Positions 23,270 through 35,259 of a DNA stretch of 64,000 nucleotides are shown here, in pieces. Every line of letters begins with the position of its first letter. Positions within the stretch are counted from its first letter, which is position 1. The notes below the pieces were generated by a model. It had not been told where the DNA came from and searched no databases. It saw only the letters and a list, made by a program, of their open reading frames with translations. Both the position numbers and the translations under genes were made by a program. This stretch comes from Dama dama (lineage: Eukaryota > Chordata > Mammalia > Artiodactyla > Cervidae), in NCBI RefSeq assembly GCF_033118175.1, contig NC_083712.1:9310956-9374955 (forward strand), in the 5' to 3' direction.

Positions 23270-24060
23270 GGTGCTAATTTCCCGTGTACAGCTTGGGCAG
23301 CACGGGGCCTGGATGCCATGGCAGAACCGAGACGCTACTGACAGCGGCCAGCAGAGCCTGAACGAGCCCTCATCAACCCCCCACCTGCTCCTCCCTGTGA
23401 CCCTGTCGCTGAACGTCACATGGGAGGCGCTGGGACACGCACGCTTCGCCTGTTACAGCCCCAGCGTCAGACAGACTGACGTTTACTGTCCAGGAAGTCG
23501 ATGGAATCAGCGTTCTGGGGAGGACGTGACAATCGCTCACCGGTACTTACTTAGAGGAGGACACGGAAATGCCATCTTACTAACTGTGTTATAGCAAAGG
23601 CTTCTTTGGGATTCTACTTTCAAAAATTTTTAAAGCAAATTGCAGTCTGAATGCAAGTGAAATGGAGTCTCTGTGCTTTCTTTGTTCAGGGCGCCTGTGA
23701 CCACCCACGGGTCTGAAACCCACCGAGACTTCGTCCTGTGAACACAGCGCTGGGGTCTCAGGGGTCCCACGGCCCCAGAGTCCAGTGCTCCTCTCACCGA
23801 GAGAATGCGAGGTTTGTTAATCAGACTTACTGCTCAATTCCCCCTTAAAGAGGTGGGTTCTCAAAAGTCAAATACGGTTCTTCTTTGTCCCTTCAGTCAG
23901 TATTATTTTGCTCCTTCCTCTCCTAAGCTCTCAGTTTATCATTAAATCTTTCAAACCGACACTTGGAACGTGAGGTCTGTCCGCCAGTAACTCATGCTGA
24001 CCCCGCAGATGCTGCCGCCAAGCCCCTGGCTGCGGAGGTGAGGGTGCACCGCTCTAGCGT
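23270..24060. other. CpG-enriched unique patch
   Basis: CpG dinucleotides are clearly more frequent than in the AT-rich flanks, densest at about 23275-23575 (roughly 22 in 300 bases by hand count) with smaller clusters to 24060. A 115-codon frame at 23247-23594 spans the densest part but has no recognisable domain. Could be a weak CpG island or simply a G+C-rich segment. Confidence 0.3.
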
Positions 24061-25504
24061 TATGTGGTATATAATCTTGATAGCAACATGATGGGTCCCG
24101 GTAAATAAATCACTTCATGCTCGGATTTAATTGCAAATGCTCTTCTGGTTGGAGTGACAAAAACTTCACTTCTGATATATAGGTCTATTTCTACCTCAAG
24201 AATAGCCCTCAATTTACTGGCTACCAGTGACTAATGACCCAAACTCAGTCTTAGATATGGTAAGACAGCACAATTAGACTTTCCTTCAAAACTTTAGCCC
24301 ACATATTGAAGCACATATGAAATCAGATATGCTTCCTAAATACTTAGAGCACGCAGTGCCATTTATAGGAAGAAAAGGAGAATGTGATTTTCTGAAACAC
24401 TACCCCATTGCCCGTTGCTTCTCCCAAGCTCATGTATTTAAAAGACCCCATTTAACGTGTGATTACTGTGCTTTTCTCACATGAGAGAAAATATGTTTTT
24501 ACGGCGACAGCTTCCATCAAGTAGCAACTAGAACAAAGGCAGAGAGTGTGTGACCAAGGCTATAGCTCAAGTTGTCCTGGACATCTAGTTTCAGAAAGAC
24601 ACCCACGGTGAGCGAGGGCTCAAACAGCCAGACAGCATCAGGAAACACAGAACCTGCCAGCTCCGCCCCGCACGGGCCGCTCGTGGGAAGGCGGGTCTCA
24701 CACCTGCACGCGCACTCAGCCTGTGAGCTGAGGTCTGGTGTCCCGCGGCCAAGGGCCAAGGCTCCTTGCCTCCAGCTAGCATCCAGCCTGTCTGCCCAAG
24801 CCAGCACCACCTCTCTAGGCACCTTTACAACACGCCACTGACACAAACTCCTTCTGGGGACCATCAGGACTTGCTCTGGCACCTTCTGTCTTAAACACGA
24901 CGCGTCAGTCTGCTCGGCAGCCGAAACAAAATGCCCAGAGACTTAAGCAACGGAAACTCACTTCTCAGTGTTCTGCAGGCTGGAAGCCCAGGATGAGAGT
25001 GCCAGTGGGGTCGCTGCCTGGTGAGGCTGTCTCCCTGGGCCCCGGGCAGCAGAGTCTCCCTACTCACCGTTTGTTACCCAACTGCTGTGTCCACAGCTTC
25101 TGGTTCTTGTCATTGCTCTACTGGTAGGATACTTCAACAGAGTGCATTTCTTTCTGTAACATAAAATAAGTACAATTTTTGCTAAAAAAATATTAACTCA
25201 TATTTGTATTAAAACTAATTTTGAGTGCTCCATTAAATAAATTTCTCAGTAGATGTTCTTGGCTATAATTTTCCTAGATAGCTTGACTTTCCAAGGATAC
25301 TACATAACATTCCTTCAGTCAAAATAAAGTATCCTATCCACATATATAAGTCAGACACAGAAGGGTAAGAAACATGTCCCAAATGACATGTTGATGATTT
25401 AGAAATTAGTATTAAATGATTTAGCAGAGCGGAATGTTTTCTCTTTGTTGCAATTAACCATAAAATTAGCAAAGTTATTCTTAACCATGTCTCTTTGTAC
25501 ACTT
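24061..25504. other. No gene; one ancient repeat piece
   Basis: Bases 24060-24330 are AT-rich and CpG-poor with ttaattgcaaatgct (octamer-like). About 24905-25070 (acaaaatgcccagagactta, gttctgcaggctggaagccc) is a diverged piece of the same old interspersed repeat that is more complete at 28785-29085. No gene is supported. Confidence 0.35.
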
Positions 25505-25745
25505 TCCCCCAACTTTATTGAGATATAATTGACCAATAAAATTGCATATATTTAAGGTGTATAGCACGACAATTTGATATACATAATGTGAGACTACTGT
25601 CACAGTCAAGCCAATAAACACTCTCACTTCACCGATGTTATGACTTTTTTTTTTTTTTTTTTGGTAATGAAAACACTTAAGATCTACTCTTGGCAAATTT
25701 CAAGTACATGATATGGTATTGTTAACACAGTCATAAAATCCACAA
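25505..25745. repeat. Ancient L1-type 3'UTR fragment
   Basis: Contains the widespread mammalian block aactttattgagatataatt, then ttaaggtgtatagcacgac and cttaagatctactcttggc. I am confident that it is an old interspersed repeat of L1M type but not of its orientation. A T-run lies at 25646-25662. Confidence 0.6.
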
Positions 25746-26564
25746 GGGAGAATAAAGAGAATTTTAAAGAATAAAAAAAATTTTCTCTATTGAGAAAATT
25801 GTTTTTGAAAGATCTGTTTTATAATCTGTTCTTGCTTTTGACCGTTTTGCTTGCAAAAGGTCCATAGTGTTTCACTCCAATCTCTTCTGGGACTGCTACA
25901 CCCCAGACCAGCCAAGCTCACACCACGTGGCTAGGAGCCTTGCCCTCCACCTGGGAAGGAGGGGTTATTGTCCCTCCTGGGGTGTGGCCTGCTCCTGTGA
26001 AGCAGGGAGCTGAGAAGGTGACCATGAGAACCAGCGATGTCATTGTCCTGAAGCTGGGATGGAGTTTGGGTATTGACATCTGCTGTAAAATGTGACATGT
26101 CAGGCATGTGCTCCATTGTGGAGCATTTGTAAAAGGCCATACATCCATTATGTGAATGAAGAGCCATCACTGTGAGACAGGAGTAGTTTCCCAGTGAATT
26201 AAGTGGTTAAGAAGGATCACACTTGACATCATTAGCATAGATGTAGAATCTTGTGTTCCTCGTGTATGGGAGGTCAGCACTAAGGTGCTGGGCACACACC
26301 TCCAGCAGGGGCATGTGATCACCCTCCTCTCTGAGCAGGGCAGCCTCCCGTGATGCCTGGAGGTATGATCACTCGCTGCACCAGTCTCGCACTCCCCCAT
26401 CAGCACTGTGTCCTCAGCAGTGCGAGCCAGGGGATGGGCTCTCTCCCTGGCAAAGCCCAAGTAAAGGAGGGACCCAGGGGTGAGTCGGGACCAGCTTGAG
26501 ACACTGGTTGCCTGGGTGAGGCCTCAGTGACCGAAGAGGGGTCCCCGAGCTGGGAGGTTTCCTT
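25746..26564. other. No gene recognised
   Basis: Unique sequence; short overlapping frames on the minus strand at 25918-26170 and 26167-26460 lack recognisable domains. Confidence 0.4.
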
Positions 26565-26670
26565 AGAGTGGTGGTCTCAGACTCACAGCACAGGAGAGTC
26601 ACCTGGAAGTTTGTGTCCCAGATTCCAGGCCCCGCCTGGGCTGCTGATCCTGACGATCCAGAGCAGGGCT
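26565..26670 (+). repeat. MER5-like DNA-transposon remnant
   Basis: Block order resembles MER5 (a non-autonomous hAT-Charlie element): gtggtggtctcagactcac, gagtcacctggaagtttgtg, ccaggccccgcctgg. Short and diverged; named from memory of the consensus. Confidence 0.45.
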
Positions 26671-27320
26671 GCCCTTAAGCTCTCTCTCCATGAGCCACTA
26701 TCCCCTCCGGTTAAGGTCATAAGACTCTTCTGGAGACAGAATCTGGAGCCACGGCTGCATTGTTTCCCACTTGACGGGGAAGACCTTGTTCTAGATACAT
26801 CATGTGCCATAAAATCATATTTGAAATAAAATCAGTAAACAACAACTGAGCTGGGCCCCTGACCTGTCCAGAAACATCTAGCATGGCCTCAGGGCGTGGC
26901 TGGGGTCAACTCTGACCTAGTTTCACTCTGTGAACAGAGTGGACCCTGTTAGCTTATTGTCCTCACAAGCCTACAGCCCACTGATTGTGTAAGATCCACG
27001 GAACCAGGAAGGAGAGTAACTTGCTAATCTCAGCCTGGTTTTACTATGAGGCTTGACTAACCAGGCAGCTCCCATCTAGATTTCCAGAGTCCCAGCAGGA
27101 CTCAGCTGGTGGCCCTTGTCACCCCTGCTCACACGTCTCAGCCTTCCAAAGGAAGAGGGACATCTGCTTAATTTGTAAAAGGTAAACGGATTTCCATTTC
27201 TCTGCTGTATTGCGCCTTGTTTCACATGTTGTTTTATTTTTTCAGTGGAGATTAAACTACATGGAGGTGTATCCATGTTTGCTAACAGGAAAACACAAGT
27301 GTTGCTTCTGTTGTTTTGTA
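26671..27320. other. No gene recognised
   Basis: Unique-looking sequence without a supportable feature. Confidence 0.4.
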
Positions 27321-27322
27321 CT

Positions 27323-27350
<28 letters not shown>
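27321..27350. repeat. (CA)n microsatellite
   Basis: About 13 CA units preceded by ctca and followed by tgtgta. Likely polymorphic in length. Confidence 0.9.
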
Positions 27351-27353
<3 letters not shown>

Positions 27354-27995
27354 GTATACTATCTTTTGGATTCATCTTTTCCTTAATCTTCCTCCCTTTC
27401 CTTTCCACATCTGCATTTTTCAGAATCTGCTTCTGTGCTCTCTTCTCTGCTTCAACCTAGCCAGACATTTCTTTCAGTGTTTGGTGCCTTACCCTTGCCT
27501 GTATTAGACAGAAAATGCATTTGGATAGGAAGTTTAGGATTGAGAAACACTCCGTGTAGCTCGGGAGTGTTCAGAAATGCACGTGTGCACAGTCCTGAGT
27601 GGAGCAATCTTGCCTCTGGAGCATGAGGGCAGAGCTCTCGTGCGGGCTCAGCACGACACATGCAGGACTGCAGAACCTGTGTAGAAGCTAAGCTGTGTTG
27701 ACATGCTTTCCATCAACACAGGGTGCTAACTGGTTTCTGGAGGAAAAGTAAACTTAATAAATCTAGTAATTAATGGTGATCGTGTGTGTGATTACATGTG
27801 TGTACCTGTGAGAAACACAGACATACAAACAGCTAGCTGAAAAGCACAGAGATATAACAAGTGCCATTGACATGGATGCCTTTCTTGGCTTCTTGCCTTT
27901 CTTTAATTTCAATATGAAAAGGAGGGTCATAATTTTGAAAAAGTCAAAAGGAAGAAGAAATCCAATTGTAAATTTCATTTGTTTATCTTTTTCTT
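27351..27995. other. No gene recognised
   Basis: Unique sequence; frames are short and domain-free. A weak gtgtgtgattacatgtgtg patch lies near 27783-27801. Confidence 0.4.
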
Positions 27996-28130
27996 CTCAG
28001 TTTTATTGAGATATAAAAAAAACTGCACATATGCAATGTATACATTCTGATGAGTTTGGAAATACACAAATGCTTGTAATATCAGCTAGCACCACAGTCA
28101 AGATGCTACACACACCCAGCACCTCCAAAA
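27996..28130. repeat. Ancient L1-type 3'UTR fragment
   Basis: Contains cagttttattgagatataa and a gtatacattctgatgagtt stretch, the same class of block as at 25505. Orientation not assigned. Confidence 0.5.
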
Positions 28131-28424
28131 CTCTCTCACACTCCCGTTGTGGCCTTGTTTGTTTGTTGGGGGCCTTATTTTTAACCTTGATATCCACCTT
28201 GTTTTAGTTTTTTGTGCAGGACACCATACTGTTCCCCACAGGTGCTGTTGGTCTACAGAGACCCAGACCTCACTCCTTGTAGACATCAGCAACTGCACAT
28301 CCATTGGACCACAGTCAGTTTAGAGAAAAAGAGGGTGACTTTTTGAGGCAGTTGAGAGCCTTTTATGTCATTAAGTACCAGACAAGACTTTGCTTTTATT
28401 CAAAAGACAAATATTTTATGTTAT

Positions 28425-28735
28425 TACTTATATCTGGAATCTAAAAAACAAAACAAACGAGTGTATATAATAACACAGAAACATAGCCACAGAAAATAGA
28501 GAACAAACCAGTGAGGAGAGGGGAGGGGTGACAAGAAAGGAAGGGGGACTAGGAGACAAAGCTGCTGCGGATAAATCAGCTGTAGGGATATGCAACTGCA
28601 GCATGGAGGATATTACCAATGTTTTATGATTACTTTAAATGGAGTATAACCTGTAAAAATTTTGAATCACTATGTTGTACACCTGAAACAACTATAATGT
28701 TGTAAATCAACTTCAATGAAAAATGTCAAATTTGC
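28425..28735 (+). repeat. Ancient L1 3'UTR, plus strand
   Basis: Starts with ttatatctggaatctaaaaa (equivalent to the ORF2 stop region) and ends with gttgtacacctgaaacaac and gttgtaaatcaacttcaatg, the hallmark end of L1MA-type tails. The middle is the purine-rich 3'UTR (gaggagaggggaggggtga). Non-coding. Confidence 0.65.
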
Positions 28736-28784
28736 TTTTTCACAAAATAGACTAACTGTGAGTACTGACAACTCTCTCTCTTGA

Positions 28785-29085
28785 GGATGTTCTAACAGAA
28801 CACCAGAGACTGGGTGGTTTAGGAACAATGGACATTGCTTTCCCCCAGCTCCAGAGGCTGGGAGTCAAGACCAAGGCTTGGAAGATTCACTGTCTGGTGA
28901 GGACCTTCCTGGTTCACAGATGGCATCTTCTCATCTTCTTACTGTGTCCTCTCATGGGGGACCCAACCTTTTGACCTCTTACCTCCCAAAGGCCACCCCT
29001 CCCTCCTGGTGCCATCACCTTGGGGGTTAGTATTCAAGGTATGAACTCTGAGGGGACACAGACATTCAATCTATAGCAACCACCT
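28785..29085. repeat. Ancient mammalian interspersed repeat (family not named)
   Basis: Carries a well-known mammalian block order: ccagagactgggtggtttag, ctccagaggctgggagtca, gtctggtgaggaccttcct, tcccaaaggccacccctcc, caatctatagcaacc. I recognise it as an interspersed repeat but cannot name the family with confidence. A second, shorter copy lies at about 24905-25070. Confidence 0.55.
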
Positions 29086-29835
29086 TCAGTGAGCAAAGGT
29101 TCCACATTTTGAGAATCAAACTATGATGTTAAAACAAACTTCTGGTAAAAGTATAATATATAAATGGAAAACAAACAGCGGATTTCCTAAAGTTAACTTA
29201 GAAATAAAGTATAATTTTCATATCAGCAGGCTTCCAAGCATTTATTTTGATTGTAGTTAAAGATGTGAAAGAGCGCCTTCATTTTCTTCCATAAATATGA
29301 GTCTATATGTGTAAATAATCCAGATATAAGGAATAAAGACAATTTATGTAACTTCTTAATGAATTCTCATAAGCCTTTAATTAAGCACATAAATCATCCA
29401 AAGCATTTGAGTCTAATTGCTTCTGGAATTTGCTGCTGCGTCTGAGCTGCATTATTATTGATCTGAAAATAAAAGAGCATTTCCATGACTTTCTTATCTC
29501 TTAACTGATGCAGTGTATTTCCTTTTTTTTCAAACTCACCTGACATGGATGTTGACCAGGTGTGCGTTCTGTAGGACAGCCACCAGCAGAAAGACAGATC
29601 TCACACAGCCTGTGTGGGAGGGAAAAGAACTAAGTGGAGACAGGTATCGAAGCACCCTTTGTGTTATCATCCTTTGTGGGTGACAGGGAAGAGTCAGTCC
29701 TTGCCCTCAAGAAGCTCACACTTCATCTGAAGAGCCAAGACTAACATGGCTGGAAAAGAAGACGTTTGTGCTATAAGGGAAAAGAGTCGGTATAAGGTAC
29801 GTTCAAGAGTGCAGAGGGCCAACACTTACAAAATT
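29086..29835. other. No gene; AT-rich CpG-poor block
   Basis: About 29250-29480 is AT-rich with ctttaattaagcacataaat (a TTAATTAA palindrome) and gctgcattattattgatctg; this could be a conserved non-coding element but only comparison could tell. No repeat or exon recognised. Confidence 0.3.
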
Positions 29836-31197
29836 TGGAAGTGCTGGCCACAGCAATCAGAGCAGAAAAGAAATAAAAGGAATCCAGACAGGAAAAGAAG
29901 TAAAACTCCCACTGTTTGCAGATGACATGATCCTCTACATAGAAAATCCTAAAGACTCTACCAGAAAATTACTAGAGCTAATCAATGAATACAGTAATGT
30001 TGCAGGATATAAAATTAGCACACAAAAATCCCTTGCATTCCTATACACTAACAATGAGAAAACAGAAAGAGAAATTAAGGAAACAATACCATTCACCATT
30101 GCAACAAAAAGAATAAAATACTTAGGAGTATGTCTACCTAAAGCAACAAAAGACCTATACACAGAAAACTATAAAACACTGATGAAAAAATCAAAGAGGA
30201 CACAAACAGATGGAGAAATATACCAGGTTCATGGATGGGAAGAATCAATATTGTGAAAATGAGTATACTAACCAAAGCAATCTATAGATTCAATGCAACC
30301 CCTATCAAGCTACCAACGGTATTCTTCACAGAATTAGAACAAATAATTTCACAATTTGTATGGAAATACAAAAAACCTCAAATAGCCAAAGCGATCTTGA
30401 GAAAGAAGAATGGAACTGGAGGAATCAACCTGCCTGACTTCAGACTATATTACAAAGTTAGTAGTATAGTTTGCCAGTACAAAGTTTGGTACTGGCACAA
30501 AGACAGAAATATAGATCAATGGAACAAAATAGAAAGCCCAGAGATAAATCCACGTACCTATGGACACCTTATCTTCGACAAAGGAGGCAAGGATATACAA
30601 TAGAAAAAAGACAACCTCTTTAACAAGTGGTGCTGGGAAAACTGGTCAACCACTTGTAAAAGAATGAAACTAGAACACTTTCTAACACCATACACAAAAA
30701 AGCCTCAAAGTGGATTAAAGATCTAAATGTAAGACCAGAAACTATAAAACTCCTAGAGGAGAACATAGGCAAAACACTCTCCGACATAAATCACAGTAAG
30801 ATCCTCTATGACCCACCTCCCAGAATATTGGAAATAAAAGCAAAAATAAACAAATGGGACCTAATGAAACTTAAAAGCTTTTGCACTACAAAGGAAACTA
30901 TAAGCAAGGTGGAAAGACAGCCTTCAGAATGGGAGAAAATAATAGCAAATGAAGCAACAGACAAAGGACTAATCTCAAAAATATACAAGCAACTTCTGCA
31001 GCTCAATTCTAGAAAAATAAATGACCCAACCAAAAAATGGGCCAAAGATCTAAACAGACATTTCTCCAAAGAAGACATATAGATGGCTAACAAACACATG
31101 AAAAGATGCTCAACATCACTCATTATCAGAGAAATGCAAATAAAAACCACAATGAGGTACCATTACATGCCAGTCAGAATGGCTGCTATCCAAAAGT
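29836..31197 (+). pseudogene. L1-BT ORF2 internal fragment, truncated at both ends
   Basis: Starts inside the reverse transcriptase at the L-E-V-L-A-T-A-I-R-A-E block and keeps F-A-D-D at 29915-29926 and the Y-I-E-N-P-K-D stretch after it. Frames 29927-30256, 30235-30603, 30828-31082 and 31083-31445 each carry successive ORF2 pieces. Breaks: frameshift near 30190-30250, a partial duplication at about 30456-30482, and a CAG-to-TAG stop at 31080-31082. The L1 sequence ends abruptly at the R-M-A-A-I-Q-K-S codons (31197) with no 3'UTR or poly-A, so a later deletion probably removed the tail. The last listed frame runs on into the downstream SINE by chance. Confidence 0.88.
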
Positions 31198-31218
31198 CTT
31201 TTATTTCTAATGTAGACC

Positions 31219-31231
31219 TCAGTGATCAGTT
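31219..31231. repeat. Left target-site duplication of Bov-tA
   Basis: tcagtgatcagtt, repeated exactly at 31439-31451. Confidence 0.9.
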
Positions 31232-31438
31232 GGGTTTCCCTAGTGGCTCAGATGGTAAAGGATCCACCTGCAATGTGGGAGACCTGGATTCGATCCCTCG
31301 GTTGGGAAGATCCCCTGGAGAAGGGAACGGCTACCCACTCCAGTATTCTGGTCTGGAGCATTACATGGATGAAGGATCTTGGCAGGCTACAGGACACGGG
31401 GTTGCAAAGAGTTGGACACGACTGAGCAACTTTTACTT
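31232..31438 (+). mobile_element. Bov-tA SINE
   Basis: tRNA-derived head (gggtttccctagtggctcag; B-box-like gattcgatccc) fused to the BovB-derived body (cccactccagtattctgg, agagttggacacgactgag). Flanked by an exact 13-bp duplication. Non-autonomous; such SINEs are taken to be copied by the BovB machinery. Confidence 0.95.
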
Positions 31439-31451
31439 TCAGTGATCAGTT
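31439..31451. repeat. Right target-site duplication of Bov-tA
   Basis: tcagtgatcagtt, identical to 31219-31231. Confidence 0.9.
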
Positions 31452-31699
31452 ACAAGGAAGATGCATATCAGTTCTGAGATAAATTGTCAATTTTTTCTTT
31501 GCTTTTATATCTATGTTGTATTAAGGAGTTATACTGTTTACTTTTTTTTTTTTAAATTACATGTGTACACAGGTTAAATCATCAGTTAATTTCCATAGAG
31601 GATTAAAGAGAAGATGGATGAAATATTTACTATAAAAAGGATGCATGGGGTAGGATAAATTGGAGAATCACTGAGATTGGTATCTGTTTATATGTATCT

Positions 31700-31870
31700 T
31701 AGAAATTAGAATTATAATTAGAATAATAATTTTAATTATTATATATTATATAAATCACATATAGTTTATATAAAATTATATATATTATATTATATATTAT
31801 AATATAAATATCATATATTATACAATATATATAACTATAATTATAATTATACTCTGAAATTAGAGTTACA
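31700..31870. repeat. AT-rich low-complexity tract
   Basis: Built from ttatatatt, aattata and atatata words with many short self-complementary pieces; could extrude hairpins. No gene. Confidence 0.8.
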
Positions 31871-32339
31871 TATATCACATAAACACATATATATGTATAT
31901 AACCATTGATGAAATTACTTGTCACATTGTTTTAAAAACAGGCCAAAACAAAACCATACAAGGTCCCAGCAGAGACTCCCATGGCCAGGAATCGGGGGTG
32001 GCTGCACATCCCCTCTGGGGGATGCCCTTCTTCTCTCCCTGCCCTACAGTGTCCCAGAACTTAGCAGCATCCCTGACCCCCATCATAGTGGCTGCAGGAC
32101 CAGGAGGTGGGCTTCCAGCCTATTCTGAGGCCACTGTGCACAGCCTGACCTGGGGTCTCTCTAAGTTCCACTCCCTGACTGATCAACAGTGGACCTTCCC
32201 TCTGCTGACATGTGGGGGTTCCCTCCCCTTTCCTCTGCTAGTTGGAAGCAGGCTGTCCTTCCTCCATGGGGCGGAGGCTCCTTTGTGGGGTGGGGGCTCC
32301 TTCTTGGGGCAGGAGGCTTTTGTCTTGATGGCTTTTTAC
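31871..32339. other. No gene recognised
   Basis: G+C-richer unique sequence. A 189-codon plus-strand frame (31893-32462) has no recognisable domain and runs into simple repeat, so I do not call it a gene. Confidence 0.4.
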
Positions 32340-32471
32340 TGGAGTTCATGTTCTTGCTTCCTTTCCTTCTTCCTTTCTATCCATCACTTACCATCTACCA
32401 CCTACCTATTATCTCCTTTGCTATCCAGATGGTGGATACAGATTAGATCTATTTGTATTTAGACCTATCTA
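32340..32471. repeat. Pyrimidine-rich and TATC-like simple sequence
   Basis: Starts with ttcctttccttcttcctttc and continues with degenerate CTAT/CATC units. The same kind of sequence resumes at 33528, so the BovB between them landed in a simple-repeat region. Confidence 0.65.
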
Positions 32472-33527
32472 AAACAATAAGCTGTGGAAAATTCTGAAAG
32501 AGATGGGAATACCAGACCACCTGACCTGTCTCTTGAGAAACCTATATGCAGGTGAGGAAGCAACAGTTACAACTGGACATGGAACAACAGACTGGTTCCA
32601 AATAGGAAAAGGAGTACATCAAGGCTGTATATTGTCACCCTACTTATTTAACTTATATGCAGAGTACATCATGAGAACTGCTGGGCTGGAGGAAGCACAA
32701 GCTGGAATCAAGATTGCCAGAAGAAATATCAATAACCTCAGATATGCAGATGACACCATCCTTGTGGCAGAAAGTGAAGAGGAACTGAAAAGCCTCTTGA
32801 TGAAAGTGAAAGAGGAGAGTGAAAAAGTTGGCTTAAAGCTCAACATTCAGAAAACTAAGATCATGGCATCTGGTCCCATCACTTCATGGGAAATAGATGG
32901 GGAAACAATGGAAACAGTGTCAGACTTTAGTTTTTGGGCTCCAAAATCACTGCAGATGGTGACTGCAGCCATGAAATTCAAAGACATTTACTCCTTGGAA
33001 GGAAAGTTATGACCAACCTAGATAGCATATTAAAAAGCAGAGACATTACTTTGCCAACAAAGGTTCGTCTAGTCAAGGCTATGGTTTTTCCAGTGGTCAT
33101 GTATGGATGTGAGAGTTGGATGGTGAAGAAAGCTGAGCACTGAAAAATTGATGCTTTTGAACTGTGGTGTTGGAGAAGACTCTTGAGAGTCCCTTGGCCC
33201 GCAAGGAGATCCAACCAGTCCATCCTAAAGGCGATCAGTCCTGGGTGTTCACTGGAAGGACTGATGCTGAAGCTGAAACTCCAATACTTTGGCCACCTCA
33301 TGTGAAGAGTTGACTCATTAGAAAAGACCCTGACACTGGGAGGGATTGAGCACAGGAGGAGAAGGGGATGACAGAGGATGAGATGTCTGGATGCCATCAC
33401 TGACTCGATGGACATGAGTTTGAGTGAACTCCGGGAGTTGTTGATGTACAGGGAGGCCTGGCATGCTGCGATTCATGGGGTCGCAAAGGGTCGGACATGA
33501 CTGAGTGACTGAACTGAACTGAACTGA
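32472..33527 (+). mobile_element. BovB, 5'-truncated: RT C-terminal half and tail
   Basis: Begins at the N-K-L-W-K-I-L codons just after RT motif A. Motif B (G-V-H-Q-G-C-I-L-S-P) and motif C Y-A-D-D (32743-32754) are intact in the 169-codon frame 32503-33012. A frameshift near 32935 moves the next part (M-T-N-L-D-S-I-L-K region) to the frame 32934-33143, and further stops follow. The 3' end is the ctgaactgaactgaactgaa repeat. Without endonuclease and motif A it cannot retrotranspose. Confidence 0.92.
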
Positions 33528-33643
33528 ATTTCTATCTATACATCTACGTATGCATCCAGGTATGTAGTTATCTATGTATACATGCATTTAAGATGTCTAA
33601 CAAGTCTACCTAGATCTATATCCACCTATATTTATCTATATCT
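33528..33643. repeat. Degenerate (TCTA)n microsatellite
   Basis: tatctatacatctacgta and later tctagatttatctat units; continues the simple-repeat region interrupted by BovB. Confidence 0.75.
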
Positions 33644-33655
33644 AGATTTATCTAT

Positions 33656-33866
33656 GGCTTCCCAGGTGGTGCAGTGGTTAAGAATCTGGCTGCCAATGCA
33701 GGAGACTCGATTTTGATCCCTGGGTTGGGAAAATCCCCTAGAGAAGGGAATGTCTACCCACTCCAGTATTCTTGCCTGGAAAATCCCATGGACAGAGGAG
33801 CCTTGCGGGCTTCAGTTCATGGGGTTGCAGAGAGTTGGACAGGACTGAGCATGCGCTCATGCATGC
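33656..33866 (+). mobile_element. Bov-tA SINE
   Basis: Head ggcttcccaggtggtgcagt, then ccactccagtattcttgcc and agagttggacaggactgag. Flanked by agatttatctat (33644-33655) and agatctatctat (33867-33878), a 12-bp duplication with one difference. Confidence 0.95.
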
Positions 33867-33878
33867 AGATCTATCTAT

Positions 33879-35250
33879 ACCTAGAAAATAACCACATACA
33901 GCTATCTAGATAGATCATCTATTTTCCCATCACATTTAAAATTTAAAATTTTATGTGTCTCTCTTGTTTCTATTTTTTTCCAATTTAAACTTGCCCTTTT
34001 AAATAGAATAACTTTTTCCAAAAGTAACGATTCCTGATTTTATTTTACTGTTTTATATAAACATCTGTGAGATGTTACACAGATGCCATTACACACAATT
34101 AGGCATTATTATTATAAGTCAAAGAAAGCAGTATTTTAAGTAGTAAAAGCACACAAATGCCTCTTTAATATTTTAATCATCCAGAATGGTGGAGCAGTTT
34201 ATTTCTAGAAATATGACCCCTGACTTCCTTCCTTGTTGCTGATGCATAATTAAAAAACAATTCACCTGCTATGGTGAAAGTGGTGTTTTTCATTTTTTGA
34301 TGTATGTGTAAAATGTACACTGGATTAAGAAAATGTAAATCAAATATAATGTAAAATATCTCATAATATTTTTAGGTTGAATACACAATAATATTTTGTA
34401 CATATTAGCTAAAATAAGATATATTTTAAAAATCACTTTTACCTCTTTTTGTTTACGTGGTTCGTATGTCTTCTAGGAGACACTGAGTTGCTGTTTGACT
34501 GTTTCTGTGGTGACACTGCTCTGGGCTTTGTAGGTCAGCCTAACCACTGTTCTATTCTTTGTAATTCTGCGCATGATGGAAGGGCATTGGGGCTTTGAGC
34601 AGAGGAGTGACGTGGAGGCTTTATCTCTGGGATTGCCTCCTCTGGGGCATGCGGAGGAACTCAGCGGCAGTCTTTGCAGAGCTGTGGGCAGAAGGCCAGC
34701 AGAGTAGATGAGCTGGGGGCACAGTTGGGGGGGCGGCTGTTAAGGTTCTGAGAATCCATCAGCGTGGGAGCATATGGGAGGTATTTGATGAAGGATTTAG
34801 CACTTCTAGGAAGCTTTACATTTTATATAATTATTCCCATATTTTTTATACACTAATCTGAAGGGCAGCTATGGTGCCACTTCTAATGCTTTCTCACAAA
34901 TCCCCAAGCTGTTGGGGCCCCTACCCTGAACATCATAAAAAAATTCTGCTAAAACCAAAGACCACTTGCCATCATGGCACCAGGCCCCTCCTGCCTCAGG
35001 TCCTCTGCACCTGCGGTTATCCGGGCATTCTCTCTCATCACACACCTTTCCCACTAGGTTCTGTGCATCACTGACTGGTCTACTCAAGTGCAGTTTGCTA
35101 TCAGGAGACTTTTTAATACTCCATTCTGGAACATACTCTTCTCTAACTAACTACAATTTTCGTTCGAGACCTGTCTTTGTACTTACGGGGGGATTTGAAG
35201 GACACCTGTTTCCTGTTTCAGTCACTCAACCCCAAGAAGACGTCAATGGC
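33879..35250. other. No gene recognised
   Basis: AT-rich to 34440, then mixed. Short frames on both strands lack domains. Bases 34030-34440 are CpG-poor and repeat-free by eye. Confidence 0.4.
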
Positions 35251-35259
35251 CAGCTTGCT
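35251..35259. repeat. Possible target-site duplication of split BovB (left)
   Basis: cagcttgct; the same nonamer occurs at 45728-45736 beyond the far end of the split BovB. Confidence 0.45.

Noticed and set aside
31232..31438. tRNA gene signals (A/B-box-like words) in Bov-tA and CHR SINEs
   Set aside because: The tRNA-like heads are parts of retroposed SINEs flanked by target-site duplications and do not fold as complete tRNA genes.
31893..32462. Plus-strand 189-codon frame with hydrophobic end
   Set aside because: No recognisable domain, ends in simple repeat, and no splice or homology support.
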